Source: Rothia kristinae NBRC 15354 (lineage in GTDB: Bacteria > Actinomycetota > Actinomycetes > Actinomycetales > Micrococcaceae). From it: a stretch of 64,000 bases of DNA. The stretch is from positions 219,684 to 283,683 of the forward strand of contig NZ_BCSM01000001.1 of NCBI RefSeq assembly GCF_001570865.1. The letters run 5' to 3'. The notes beneath the pieces were generated by a model. It worked only from the letters and a program-made list of their open reading frames with translations. It searched no databases and had not been told where the DNA came from. Positions 42,898 to 53,921 of this stretch are shown one piece after another; the stretch's first letter is position 1, and each line of letters starts with the position of its first letter. Both the position numbers and the translations under genes were made by a program.

Positions 42898-43917
42898 ATG
42901 AAGATCATGGTCACCGGCGGAGCCGGGTACATCGGCTCCCACACCGTCCTGGCCCTCCTGGAGGCCGGGCACGACGTCGCCGTGCTGGACAACCTGGCCA
43001 ACTCCTCCCGCGTCTCCCTGGACCGGGTCTCGGAGCTGGCCGGGGGACGGCGGATCGCCTTCCACGAGACCGACATCCTGGATGCCCGCGCGACCACCGA
43101 GGTCTTCCAGCGCGAGCGCCCGGACGCCGTCATCCACTTCGCCGGTCTCAAGGCCGTCGGCGAGTCGGCCGAGAAGCCGCTGTGGTACTACCGCACCAAC
43201 GTCACCGGCACCCTGAACCTGCTGGCCGCGATGGAGGCCAGCGGCTGCCGGTCCCTGGTCTTCTCCTCCTCCGCGACCGTCTACGGGGCGCCTGAGGAGA
43301 TGCCGCTGACGGAGAAGCTGCCGCTGGACGCCCAGTCCTGCTACGGGCGGACCAAGGAGCACGTGGAGGACATGCTCGTGGATCTGGCGGCCGCAGACTC
43401 GTCCTGGAACATCGCCCTGCTGCGCTACTTCAACCCGGTGGGCGCGCACCCGTCGGGTCGCATCGGCGAGGACCCCACCGGGGTGCCGAACAACCTGCTG
43501 CCCTTCATCGCGCAGGTCGCGGTGGGCCGGCGGGAGAAGCTCAAGGTCTTCGGCGATGACTACCCCACCCCGGACGGCACCGGCGTGCGGGACTACATCC
43601 ACGTGATGGACCTGGCCGACGGCCACGTCAAGGCGCTGGCCGCGATCGCCGAGCGGGGCGGGCTGCACACCTGGAACCTGGGCACCGGCAACGGCTACTC
43701 GGTGCTGGAGGTGCGCCGGGCCTTCGAGGAGGCCTCCGGACGGGAGATCCCCTACGAGATCGTGGACCGGCGTCCGGGCGACGTCGCCGTGTCCTACGCG
43801 GATCCTTCGGCGGCCCTGGCCGATCTGGGCTGGTCCGCCGAGCGGGACCTGGCGCAGATGTGCGCGGACCACTGGAACTGGCAGAGGACCAACCCGGAGG
43901 GCTACCCCGCCGCCTGA
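42898..43917 (+). CDS. galE: UDP-glucose 4-epimerase
   Basis: Interconverts UDP-glucose and UDP-galactose for cell-wall glycans. 339 residues, extended short-chain dehydrogenase fold: NAD motif [11 protein letters not shown], catalytic Ser/Thr region FSSSATVYG, catalytic Tyr and Lys in [10 protein letters not shown], and [27 protein letters not shown]-type ribosome site; 45 bp after dapD, so may be read through from the dapD promoter. Confidence 0.95.
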   Translation: MKIMVTGGAGYIGSHTVLALLEAGHDVAVLDNLANSSRVSLDRVSELAGGRRIAFHETDILDARATTEVFQRERPDAVIHFAGLKAVGESAEKPLWYYRTNVTGTLNLLAAMEASGCRSLVFSSSATVYGAPEEMPLTEKLPLDAQSCYGRTKEHVEDMLVDLAAADSSWNIALLRYFNPVGAHPSGRIGEDPTGVPNNLLPFIAQVAVGRREKLKVFGDDYPTPDGTGVRDYIHVMDLADGHVKALAAIAERGGLHTWNLGTGNGYSVLEVRRAFEEASGREIPYEIVDRRPGDVAVSYADPSAALADLGWSAERDLAQMCADHWNWQRTNPEGYPAA

Positions 43918-43920
43918 GCA

Positions 43921-43954
43921 GGGGGCGGGGCCGCGATCCGGCGGCCCCGCCCCC
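43921..43954 (+). terminator. Strong hairpin after galE
   Basis: Perfect 14-base arms (GGGGGCGGGGCCGC and complement) with a six-base loop, four bases after the stop. Confidence 0.75.
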
Positions 43955-43982
43955 CCCATCTCCGCCTCCCGTCTCCGGGCAG

Positions 43983-44045
43983 ACGACGACGCCGCGGCCC
44001 GCTCCCCTCTCGTTGAGAGAGGGGAGTGGGCCGCGGCGTCGTCGT
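43983..44045. terminator. 29-bp-stem inverted repeat between galE and gltA
   Basis: Arms 43983-44011 and 44017-44045 pair over 29 bp with a five-base loop (GTTGA). The single mismatch is G44001 with T44027, a G-U pair in a plus-strand RNA. Lies just beyond the galE terminator and 23 bp from the gltA stop, so it probably terminates gltA transcription and also protects against plus-strand read-through. Much longer than an ordinary terminator. Confidence 0.75.
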
Positions 44046-44068
44046 GCGGGCGGGGCGGAGGAACCGGG

Positions 44069-45349
<1,281 letters not shown>

Positions 45350-45511
45350 GATTCCTCCCGTGTGGTGGCGTGGCGTCCTCGCGGGCGTCATCGGCCCGGA
45401 ATCCACCGGGGACGACGTCGATGCGGCGGCGGGCCCGCGCCGTCCTCGGCGTCGTACCCATCCCGGCACCCGCCCGCAGGCGTGCGCGAGGACACACTTC
45501 AACTCTCCCCC

Positions 45512-45517
45512 AGCCTA
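45512..45517 (-). promoter_or_regulatory. -10 element for gltA
   Basis: TAGGCT on minus, about 163 bp before the start codon. The 289-bp gap between gltA and dapC otherwise holds only the untranslated leader; I see no gene in it. Confidence 0.4.
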
Positions 45518-45638
45518 CTCGGTCCGAGGTTCGGCTCACGAATCGGGGAGGGGCCCGCCACAGGCGCGGCCGACGTCGCGTCGGCGCCATCGGCGGCGCC
45601 TGCGGAGCGTCGGCGGGTCGAGGTCGGGTCTGGGCGCC

Positions 45639-46766
45639 TCAGCCGCGCAGGCGACGGGCCGCGGCGGCCACCCGCTCATCCGTGGCCGTCAGGGCGATGC
45701 GCACGTAGCCGCTCCCGGCCTCGCCGTAGAAGGTCCCGGAGCCGGGCACGATGCCCAGATCCGCCAGGCGCCCGATGGTCTCCCAGGTGTCCTCCCCCGC
45801 GGTGCACCACAGGTACAGCCCGGCCGCGGAGTCCTCCACGCGCAGCCCGAAGGCCTCCACCGCGGGCTTGAGCAGCTCGCGGCGGGCCCGGTAGCGGTCC
45901 TTCTGCTCGGCCACGTGCGCGTCATCGGTCAGCGCGGCGATCATGGCCGCCTGGATCGGGGCGGGCACGATCATCCCGGCGTGCTTGCGGGTGTTGATCA
46001 GGTTGGCCACCAGCTCCCGGTCCCCGGCGACGAAGGCCGCCCGGTATCCGGCGAGATTCGACTGCTTGGACAGGGAGTAGACGGACAGCAGCCCGGTATG
46101 ATCCCCGTCGGTGACCTGCGGGTCAAGCACCGAGGGCACGCGGGCCCCGCCCCGGGCCTCGTCCCAGGCCCCCCAGCCCAGCTCCGCGTAGCACTCGTCC
46201 GAGGCGACGACGGCGCCGATCCGCCGGGCCTGCTCGACGATGCGGCGCAGGGAGGCGGCGTCGCGCACCGCACCGGTGGGGTTGCCCGGGGAGTTGACCC
46301 ACACCAGGCGCACACGGTCCCGCACCTGCGGATCCAGCTCCTCGAGGTCCTCCGCGGCCACGGCGCGCGCCCCGGCCAGGCGGGCCCCGATGTCGTAGGT
46401 CGGGTAGGCGACGCGGGGCCGCACGACGACGTCCTCGGGACCCAGGCCCAGCAGGGTTGGCAGCCAGGCCACCAGCTCCTTGGACCCCACGGTGGGCATC
46501 ACCGCGGCCGGGTCCAGGCAGGTCACCCCGCGGCGTCGGGCGTACCAGGCGGCCACGGCCTCGCGCAGGGCCTGCGTACCCTGGGTCGTGGGGTAGCCGG
46601 GGGCGTCCGCGGCGGCGGCCAGGGCCTCACGCACCAGCTGCGGTGTGGGATCCACCGGGGTGCCGATGGAGAGGTCCACCGTGCCGTCCGGGTGTTGCGC
46701 GGCGCGCTCCCGGTACGGGGCCATCTGGTTCCAGGGGTAGTCCGGCAGCTGCAGTCCGAGGCTCAT
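45639..46766 (-). CDS. dapC: Succinyldiaminopimelate transaminase
   Basis: PLP class I/II aminotransferase of the lysine pathway. 375 residues. PLP Lys in SVYSLSKQSNLAGYR; VNSPGNPTGAV and SDECYAELGW (Asp and Tyr cofactor contacts) and a C-terminal GYVRIALT with the substrate Arg. The position directly after ferredoxin (8 bp) is a conserved actinobacterial arrangement and identifies it as DapC rather than a general aminotransferase. Confidence 0.92.
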   Translation of the reverse strand: MSLGLQLPDYPWNQMAPYRERAAQHPDGTVDLSIGTPVDPTPQLVREALAAAADAPGYPTTQGTQALREAVAAWYARRRGVTCLDPAAVMPTVGSKELVAWLPTLLGLGPEDVVVRPRVAYPTYDIGARLAGARAVAAEDLEELDPQVRDRVRLVWVNSPGNPTGAVRDAASLRRIVEQARRIGAVVASDECYAELGWGAWDEARGGARVPSVLDPQVTDGDHTGLLSVYSLSKQSNLAGYRAAFVAGDRELVANLINTRKHAGMIVPAPIQAAMIAALTDDAHVAEQKDRYRARRELLKPAVEAFGLRVEDSAAGLYLWCTAGEDTWETIGRLADLGIVPGSGTFYGEAGSGYVRIALTATDERVAAAARRLRG

Positions 46767-46774
46767 GGGTGCGG

Positions 46775-47098
46775 CTACTCCTCGCCCTGCGGGGGCAGGG
46801 ACTGGATGAACGGGTGGTCCGCCTCGATCTTGCCCATGCGCGCGGCCCCGCCCGGGGAGCCGATCTCATCGAAGAACTCGGCGTTGGCGGTGAGGTACTC
46901 CTCCCACTCCTCGGGCAGGTCATCCTCGTAGTAGATGGCCTCCACGGGGCACACGGGCTCGCAGGCGCCGCAGTCCACGCACTCGTCGGGGTGGATGTAG
47001 AGGGTGCGCTCCCCCTCGTAGATGCAGTCGACCGGGCACTCCTCCACGCAGGCCCGGTCCTTGACGTCGACACACGGCTGGGCGATCACATACGTCAT
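46775..47098 (-). CDS. fdxA: Ferredoxin (7Fe-8S type)
   Basis: 107 residues. Cluster motifs [19 protein letters not shown] ([3Fe-4S]-type spacing, with an extra Cys) and [17 protein letters not shown] ([4Fe-4S]), then a C-terminal helix region ([14 protein letters not shown]). Electron carrier; partner not shown by context. Reads into dapC. AAAGGGTCC ribosome site. Confidence 0.95.
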   Translation of the reverse strand: MTYVIAQPCVDVKDRACVEECPVDCIYEGERTLYIHPDECVDCGACEPVCPVEAIYYEDDLPEEWEEYLTANAEFFDEIGSPGGAARMGKIEADHPFIQSLPPQGEE

Positions 47099-47159
47099 GG
47101 GGACCCTTTCACTGTGCCCGCCGGGGTGATGCCTCCGACGGCGCGGCGGCGGCGCGCGA

Positions 47160-47180
47160 TTTCCGCCTCAGGGGCGGAAA
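47160..47180 (-). promoter_or_regulatory. Stem-loop in fdxA leader
   Basis: Arms TTTCCGCC and GGCGGAAA around a five-base loop, in the middle of the ~100-nt fdxA leader. On the mRNA it is preceded by CTTTT and could act as an attenuator or as a stabilising 5' hairpin. Confidence 0.5.
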
Positions 47181-47206
47181 AGGCCCCGCCTTCTTCCTGG
47201 CTGATC

Positions 47207-47212
47207 AGTCTA
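47207..47212 (-). promoter_or_regulatory. -10 element for fdxA-dapC
   Basis: TAGACT on minus; predicted start near 47200, about 100 nt before the ATG. Confidence 0.45.
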
Positions 47213-47306
47213 GCCCGGCCAGTCTGGCACACCCAGGGCCGGGCCGGGGACTGTCGGCGGGATCACTGCGGCCGATGACGCCCGGTGACGGCAGGCGTCA
47301 GCGTCG

Positions 47307-48659
47307 TCAGCGCCGTCGGCGGCGCCCTCGCCCGGAGCGCCCGATGCCGCGCAGCACGGTGCGGTCCGCGACCACCACGCCCACGGCGGTGGCCAGCACC
47401 GTGCCCAGGGTCCAGATGATCCCGGCCACCCCGATCGGGGCCTCCAGGGTCGGGATGACCAGCCGAGAGTCGGAGCGGGCGAGGGTGAAGAAGCCGACGA
47501 CGGCGAAGGCCGCGAGCCCGGGCACCAGGGTCATCCCCCGGCGTCGGGTGTATCCGGCGGTCCACACGGTCCCGGTGAACACGCCGAGCACGGCGAGGAT
47601 CGCGCCCCACGGCAGATACCAGCCGTCGAAGTAGGCCACCGAGGCGTGCAGCATCGTGCCGAGGAAGCCCAGCAGCAGCCCCACCACGACCGCGGTGATC
47701 GCGGAGGAGATCGGACCCGCGGGCTCCTGCTCGGGATCCACGGCGTCGGGACTGAGGGCATCCTCGCCACGGTCGCTGGTGCTGAGCGCGCCGGCGGGTC
47801 GGGCATCCGCCCGGGCGGCCAGCAGCCGGTAGGTCTCCACCGGGCTGATCGGCTGCACGACGTCGTTGGAGTAGCGGAAGGTGTGCCCGGGGTCCACCCG
47901 GATCTGGGTGGCGTGGGCGGCCATGGCCCGCTCCTTGGCGGGCAGGTCCCCGTGGATCACGGCCTGGCGGCGGGTGTCTCCCGCGTCGGCCTCGCCCTCC
48001 TCGCCCCAGACCAGGCGCGGCAGGGCGCCGTCGGGCAGCAGGGGCAGGGCCGCCATCACGGCCTCGTGGGTGCGCCGGTGGTCCGGGTGCCCGTAGCCGC
48101 CGTCGGCGTCGTAGGTCACCACGACCTCCGGGCGCAGCCGACGGATCTCGGCGGCCACCGCCTCGGCGGCCTGGGACAGCTCCGCGCGCATCAGGCAGTC
48201 GGGGGCCGCGTTCGGATCCGGGGCGGCGGTGCCGTCGGCGGCCCAGGACATCCCGGAGTCGCGGAAGGCCCCGCCCTTCGGGCGCTCAGCGAAGCGGTGC
48301 CCGGTGACCCCCAGGGCGTTCAGGGCGGCACTCAGCTCGGTCTCGCGCAGGGCCCCGAGGGCGTCCCCGGGATCCTGCGGGTCCCGGGTGCGCACATCCA
48401 GCTCGGCGTGCTCGGGGCCGATGACCTCGCCCATCTCCCCGCGGGACATGGTCAGCAGGTGCACGGCCGCGCCCTCCCGGGCCAGCCGGGCCATGGTGGC
48501 CCCGGTCGAGGAGGATTCGTCATCCGGGTGGGCGTGGACGAACAGCACCGTGGCCGCCGACGCCGCGAGGCCCTCCGGCAGGAGGGTCGTCACGGCGTCG
48601 GCGTCCCGGTGGGCGCCCTGCTGCGGATAGCGCGGGCGGGCGGCGTCGGCCTCGGTCAT
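47307..48659 (-). CDS. mshB: MshB-type deacetylase fused to a four-helix membrane domain
   Basis: Residues about 35-300 are a PIG-L/LmbE-fold zinc deacetylase of the mycothiol pathway (removes acetate from GlcNAc-inositol). Zinc ligands are visible: VHAHPDDESSSTGATM and GYGHPDHRRTHEAV. The remaining 130 residues contain four membrane helices (ITAVVVGLLLGFLGTMLH, WGAILAVLGVFTGTVW, VPGLAAFAVVGFFTLA, WTLGTVLATAVGVVVAD) and a final Arg-rich tail. In mycobacteria these are two genes, mshB (Rv1170) and a separate small membrane protein (Rv1171). Here they form one protein, which would anchor the deacetylase to the membrane. Directly downstream of typA (21 bp). Confidence 0.88.
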   Translation of the reverse strand: MTEADAARPRYPQQGAHRDADAVTTLLPEGLAASAATVLFVHAHPDDESSSTGATMARLAREGAAVHLLTMSRGEMGEVIGPEHAELDVRTRDPQDPGDALGALRETELSAALNALGVTGHRFAERPKGGAFRDSGMSWAADGTAAPDPNAAPDCLMRAELSQAAEAVAAEIRRLRPEVVVTYDADGGYGHPDHRRTHEAVMAALPLLPDGALPRLVWGEEGEADAGDTRRQAVIHGDLPAKERAMAAHATQIRVDPGHTFRYSNDVVQPISPVETYRLLAARADARPAGALSTSDRGEDALSPDAVDPEQEPAGPISSAITAVVVGLLLGFLGTMLHASVAYFDGWYLPWGAILAVLGVFTGTVWTAGYTRRRGMTLVPGLAAFAVVGFFTLARSDSRLVIPTLEAPIGVAGIIWTLGTVLATAVGVVVADRTVLRGIGRSGRGRRRRR

Positions 48660-48680
48660 CGGCGTGGCGAGCCCGGGGCG

Positions 48681-50597
<1,917 letters not shown>

Positions 50598-50662
50598 ACG
50601 GGGAGTGAGCCTTCGATCGAGGATGCGTGCGGGGCGGGCCCGCGCACGCGGACTGCCGTCCC

Positions 50663-50668
50663 ATCATA
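50663..50668 (-). promoter_or_regulatory. -10 element for typA-mshB
   Basis: TATGAT on minus, predicted leader about 58 nt. Confidence 0.45.
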
Positions 50669-50748
50669 CGCCCGCGCGCAACCCCTCCCCTCCCGCCGCC
50701 GCATCCCCTCAACCTCACCTCCCCCTCCCACTCATTCCCCTTCCCCAG

Positions 50749-50812
50749 CGCCGAGTCATCGATCTCGACCGAAAATCGCCGAATTTCCGGTCGGAAGTGA
50801 TGACTCGGCGCG
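50749..50812. repeat. 64-bp nested palindromic repeat, copy 1
   Basis: Outer arms CGCCGAGTCATC and GATGACTCGGCG are perfect inverted repeats of 12 bp; an inner pair near CGACCGAAAAT and ATTTCCGGTCG pairs with one mismatch. Matches copy 2 at 62 of 64 positions in the same orientation. AT-rich in its middle, unlike neighbouring DNA. Confidence 0.92.
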
Positions 50813-50873
50813 CGGGGTGCGGGGGCTGTCCACAGGTGGAGGCTCGGGGGTGGCGGCCCGGCAGGGGGTCGGG

Positions 50874-50879
50874 GACAGT
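50874..50879 (+). promoter_or_regulatory. -10 element of leaderless nuclease gene
   Basis: GACAGT, six bases (GTGGGC), then ATG 50886. The same GTGGGC spacer precedes the leaderless gene at 53922. Confidence 0.4.
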
Positions 50880-50885
50880 GTGGGC

Positions 50886-51905
50886 ATGGCAGCGATCCCC
50901 TCCCCCGAGCCACCCCGGGCCGACGTCGACGCCCTGACTCGCGCCGAAGCCCGCCTGCGCGGCGTCCCGGAGGCGCTGCTGCGTCGGCGCTCGACGGTGC
51001 GCCGGGATCCGGGGATCTACGCCCCGCCCGGCCACGAGATCACCGCGTGGGACGTGGTCGCCGCTTTGGCCCGGGCCATCCCGGGATCCGCGATCAACGG
51101 GCTCAGCGCGGCCCGGCATCACGGCTTCCGATTGCCGCGGCACCTGCAGGAGGATGAGACCCCGCACCTGAACACCCCGCCGCTGCGCTCCCCCGTCCGA
51201 CGCCGCGGCCTGCGCAGCACCCAGTACGCCTACGCCGCCTCGGATCTCACCCGCACCCCGGAGGGCCTGGCCGTCACGACGCCGGAGCGCACCCTCAACG
51301 AGATGAGCCTGCGCCTGGGCCATGAGGATCTGGTGGCCGCCGGGGACGGGATCCTGAACACCCACGCGGACGGGTACGACGCCGGCCGCCCGCCGCTGTG
51401 CACCCCGGAGGATCTGCGTCGGTACCTGCGGGCCCACCGGGGCGCGCGGGGCATCCGCGCCTTCGACCGGGCCGTGGCGAGGATGCGCCCGGGACCGGAT
51501 TCCCGCCCGGAGACCTTCCTGCGCCTGGCCTGCGAGGATCACGGCATCGACGGACTGGTCCCGGGATTCGCCGTGCGCAACACCCGGGGGATGCTGCTCT
51601 TCCAGGCCGATCTCGCCCTGCCGAGGCTGCGGCTGAGCATCCAGTACGAAGGCGCCCACCACGACCGGCCCGAGCAGGTGCGCCGCGACGTCGAGCGGGC
51701 CCGGCGCACGGCCGAGGCCGGATGGGTCGAGGTGCGCATCACCGCCGCCGACCTGCGCGAGGCGGTGTGGTGCGCGGGATCGCGGATGCCGCGCGCCGTC
51801 GCCATCATCCTCCGCGCGATCCGCGACCACGACGCCGCAGCCACCCCCAACGACGCCGAGTCATCGATCTCGACCGAAAATCGACGAATTTCCGGTCGGA
51901 AGTGA
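50886..51905 (+). CDS. AbiEi-like / DUF559-type endonuclease-fold protein
   Basis: 339 residues. The N-terminal half resembles the winged-helix domain of AbiEi-type antitoxins (VPEALLRRRSTVRRDPGIYA, then SAINGLSAARHHGF). The C-terminal part (about residues 240-310) has the Vsr/DUF559 pattern: LFQADLALPRLRLSIQYEG, HHDRPEQVRRDVERARR, WVEVRITAADL, with Asp and Glu/Asp placed for a PD-(D/E)xK-like core. The last 17 codons and the stop lie inside repeat copy 2 (ESSISTENRRISGRK), so the repeat supplies the C-terminus. Such proteins are common, multi-copy and of unknown function in actinobacteria; no toxin partner is adjacent. Confidence 0.72.
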   Translation: MAAIPSPEPPRADVDALTRAEARLRGVPEALLRRRSTVRRDPGIYAPPGHEITAWDVVAALARAIPGSAINGLSAARHHGFRLPRHLQEDETPHLNTPPLRSPVRRRGLRSTQYAYAASDLTRTPEGLAVTTPERTLNEMSLRLGHEDLVAAGDGILNTHADGYDAGRPPLCTPEDLRRYLRAHRGARGIRAFDRAVARMRPGPDSRPETFLRLACEDHGIDGLVPGFAVRNTRGMLLFQADLALPRLRLSIQYEGAHHDRPEQVRRDVERARRTAEAGWVEVRITAADLREAVWCAGSRMPRAVAIILRAIRDHDAAATPNDAESSISTENRRISGRK

Positions 51906-51917
51906 CGACTCGGCGCG
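51854..51917. repeat. 64-bp nested palindromic repeat, copy 2
   Basis: Differs from copy 1 only at two positions (a C-to-A and a T-to-C). Its first 52 bp are coding for the preceding gene. Outer arms pair at 11 of 12 positions. Confidence 0.92.
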
Positions 51918-51938
51918 GGGAGCGGGGTGATGCGGGGG

Positions 51939-53846
51939 TCAGCTGACCTCGGCCAGCAGCTTGGCGCGCAGCTCGCGGCGCTCGCGCTGCTGATCCGGGT
52001 CCGGCAGGGGCACCGCGGCCAGCAGGCGCTGGGTGTACGCCTCGCGGGGGTGGCGCAGGATCTGATCCCGCGGCCCCTGCTCCACGATCTTCCCGTGCTG
52101 CATCACGCAGATGTGGTCCGCCAGGGCGTCGATCACTGCGAGGTCGTGGGTCACGAACAGGCAGGCGAAGCCCATCTGCTCCTGCAGCTCCTTGAACAGC
52201 TCCAGCACGCGCGCCTGCACGGAGACGTCCAGGGCCGAGGTCGGCTCGTCGGCCACCAGCAGCTTGGGCTTAAGGGACAGCGCGCGCGCGATGCCCACGC
52301 GCTGCTTCTGCCCGCCGGAGAGCTCGTGCGGGTACCGGTTGCGGTAGGAGCGGGGCAGCTCCACCTGATCCAGCAGGGTCTCGATGCGGTGCTGCAGCTC
52401 AGCACCCTTGGCGACCCCGGCCAGGTACATCGGCTCGCCGATGGACTCGCCGATCGGCAGGCGCGGGTTCAGGGAGGAGGAGGGATCCTGGAAGACCATG
52501 CCGACGTCCTTGCGGACCTGGTTGATGACCCGGCGCCCGGCGCCCTTCAGCTCCTGGCCGGCCACCACCAGCGACCCCTCGGCCACATCCAGCAGCCCCA
52601 CGGAGGCCCGCCCGATCGTGGACTTTCCGGAGCCGGACTCCCCCACCAGACCCACGACCTCCCCGGCGTGGATGCGCAGATTCGCGCCCTCCACCGCCCG
52701 GAAGGCCGGGACCCGGCCCTGCTTGGGGTACTCCAGGGCCACGTCCTTCAGCTCCAGGACGGTCTCGCCCTCGCGGGGCGGGGCCACCTGCTGCAGCTCC
52801 ACGGTGGCCGGGCGGGTGCCCTCCGCCGCGTCGTCCAGGGCTGCGTTGACGTCGACCTCCTCGCCCTCGCCTTCGCCCAGGTGCAGCACGGCCGCCAGCA
52901 GGGCCTTGGTGTACTCGTGCTGGGGGTTGCCGAAGACCTCGTGGATCTCCCCGGTCTCCACGATCCGCCCGCGGCGCATCACCGCGACGCGATCGGCCAG
53001 GTCCGCGACGACGCCCATATCGTGGGTGATCAGGATGATCGCGGAACCCAGCTTCTTCTGCAGGTTGCGCATCAGGTCCAGGATCTCCGCCTGCACGGTC
53101 ACATCCAGCGCGGTGGTCGGCTCATCGGCGATCAGCAGCTTGGGGTCGGTGGACAGGGACTGCGCGATCATCGCGCGCTGGCGCTGACCGCCGGAGAGCT
53201 GGTGCGGGAAGGAGTCGAAGGCCTTGACCGGATCCGGCAGCTCGACGAGCTGGAGCATCTCCAGGGCGCGCTTCTTGGCCTGGGCCGGGGAGATCTCCCG
53301 GTGCAGGCGCAGGGTCTCCACGATCTGGTCCCCCACCGTGTACACGGGGTTCAGCGCGGTCATCGGCTCCTGGAAGATCACGGCGACGTCGTCACCGCGC
53401 ACCTTCAGCAGCTCGCTGTTGGACTGCCCGATCAGCTCCTCGCCGTTGAGCTTGACGGAGCCGGTGACCTTCGCGTTGGAGGGCAGCAGCCCGATCATGC
53501 CCATCGAGGAGACGGATTTGCCGGAGCCGGATTCCCCGACGATGGCGAGCACCTCGCCGGCGTCGACGTGGTAGCTGATGTCCGTGGCGGCCGGCACCCA
53601 CTGGCGGTCCACGCCGAAGGCCACGGACAGGTCCTTCACCTCCAGGACGCGCCCGGTGGGGTTGCCGACGACGGGCTGGGACCCGGTCTTGGTGCGGCGC
53701 CACGGGATGGCTCCGGTGCGGGGCCCGGAGCGGCGGGCGGCCCGTTCGGCGGCGCGCCGCTCGGTGCGGGTGGCGGGCCGCTGGGCGGCGGCGTCCTGGG
53801 CGGAGTCCTCGGCGGGGGTTCCGCTGGGGGTGTTCTCGGTGGTCAT
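51939..53846 (-). CDS. oppDF: Oligopeptide ABC transporter ATPase, fused OppD-OppF
   Basis: 635 residues with two complete ATPase domains in one chain. First: Walker A GESGSGKSVSS, LSGGQRQRAMIAQSL, LLIADEPTTALDVT. Second: [42 protein letters not shown]. Each is followed by the OppD/F-type tail with a PxxPYT-like region (HEYTKALLAAVL; REAYTQRLLAAVPL). The first 60 residues are a Thr/Ala/Arg-rich extension. AGGAGA ribosome site; divergent from the membrane-protein gene at 53922, so it needs its own promoter. Confidence 0.92.
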   Translation of the reverse strand: MTTENTPSGTPAEDSAQDAAAQRPATRTERRAAERAARRSGPRTGAIPWRRTKTGSQPVVGNPTGRVLEVKDLSVAFGVDRQWVPAATDISYHVDAGEVLAIVGESGSGKSVSSMGMIGLLPSNAKVTGSVKLNGEELIGQSNSELLKVRGDDVAVIFQEPMTALNPVYTVGDQIVETLRLHREISPAQAKKRALEMLQLVELPDPVKAFDSFPHQLSGGQRQRAMIAQSLSTDPKLLIADEPTTALDVTVQAEILDLMRNLQKKLGSAIILITHDMGVVADLADRVAVMRRGRIVETGEIHEVFGNPQHEYTKALLAAVLHLGEGEGEEVDVNAALDDAAEGTRPATVELQQVAPPREGETVLELKDVALEYPKQGRVPAFRAVEGANLRIHAGEVVGLVGESGSGKSTIGRASVGLLDVAEGSLVVAGQELKGAGRRVINQVRKDVGMVFQDPSSSLNPRLPIGESIGEPMYLAGVAKGAELQHRIETLLDQVELPRSYRNRYPHELSGGQKQRVGIARALSLKPKLLVADEPTSALDVSVQARVLELFKELQEQMGFACLFVTHDLAVIDALADHICVMQHGKIVEQGPRDQILRHPREAYTQRLLAAVPLPDPDQQRERRELRAKLLAEVS

Positions 53847-53909
53847 GGGAGCTCTCTCCTACGGGTGGAGCCGACCGGCGCGGCGGTGGCCGGGGCGGGT
53901 CGGGTCTGG

Positions 53910-53915
53910 GACGAT
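53910..53915 (+). promoter_or_regulatory. -10 element of leaderless membrane-protein gene
   Basis: GACGAT, six bases, ATG 53922. Weak -10 match. Confidence 0.35.
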
Positions 53916-53921
53916 GTGGGC

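Larger units (their letters stand above)
50749..51917 (+). mobile_element. Putative repeat-bracketed cassette carrying a nuclease gene
   Basis: Two near-identical 64-bp palindromic direct repeats enclose a single gene. Recombination between them would remove 1105 bp and leave one repeat. No transposase is present, so if mobile it must be moved in trans, like a REP/MITE-type unit. The limits are defined by the repeats alone; mobility is inference. Confidence 0.35.

Noticed and set aside
51927..53921. Long plus-strand extension in front of the membrane-protein gene at 53922
   Set aside because: It is antisense to oppDF; the real start is the ATG at 53922 with its own -10.
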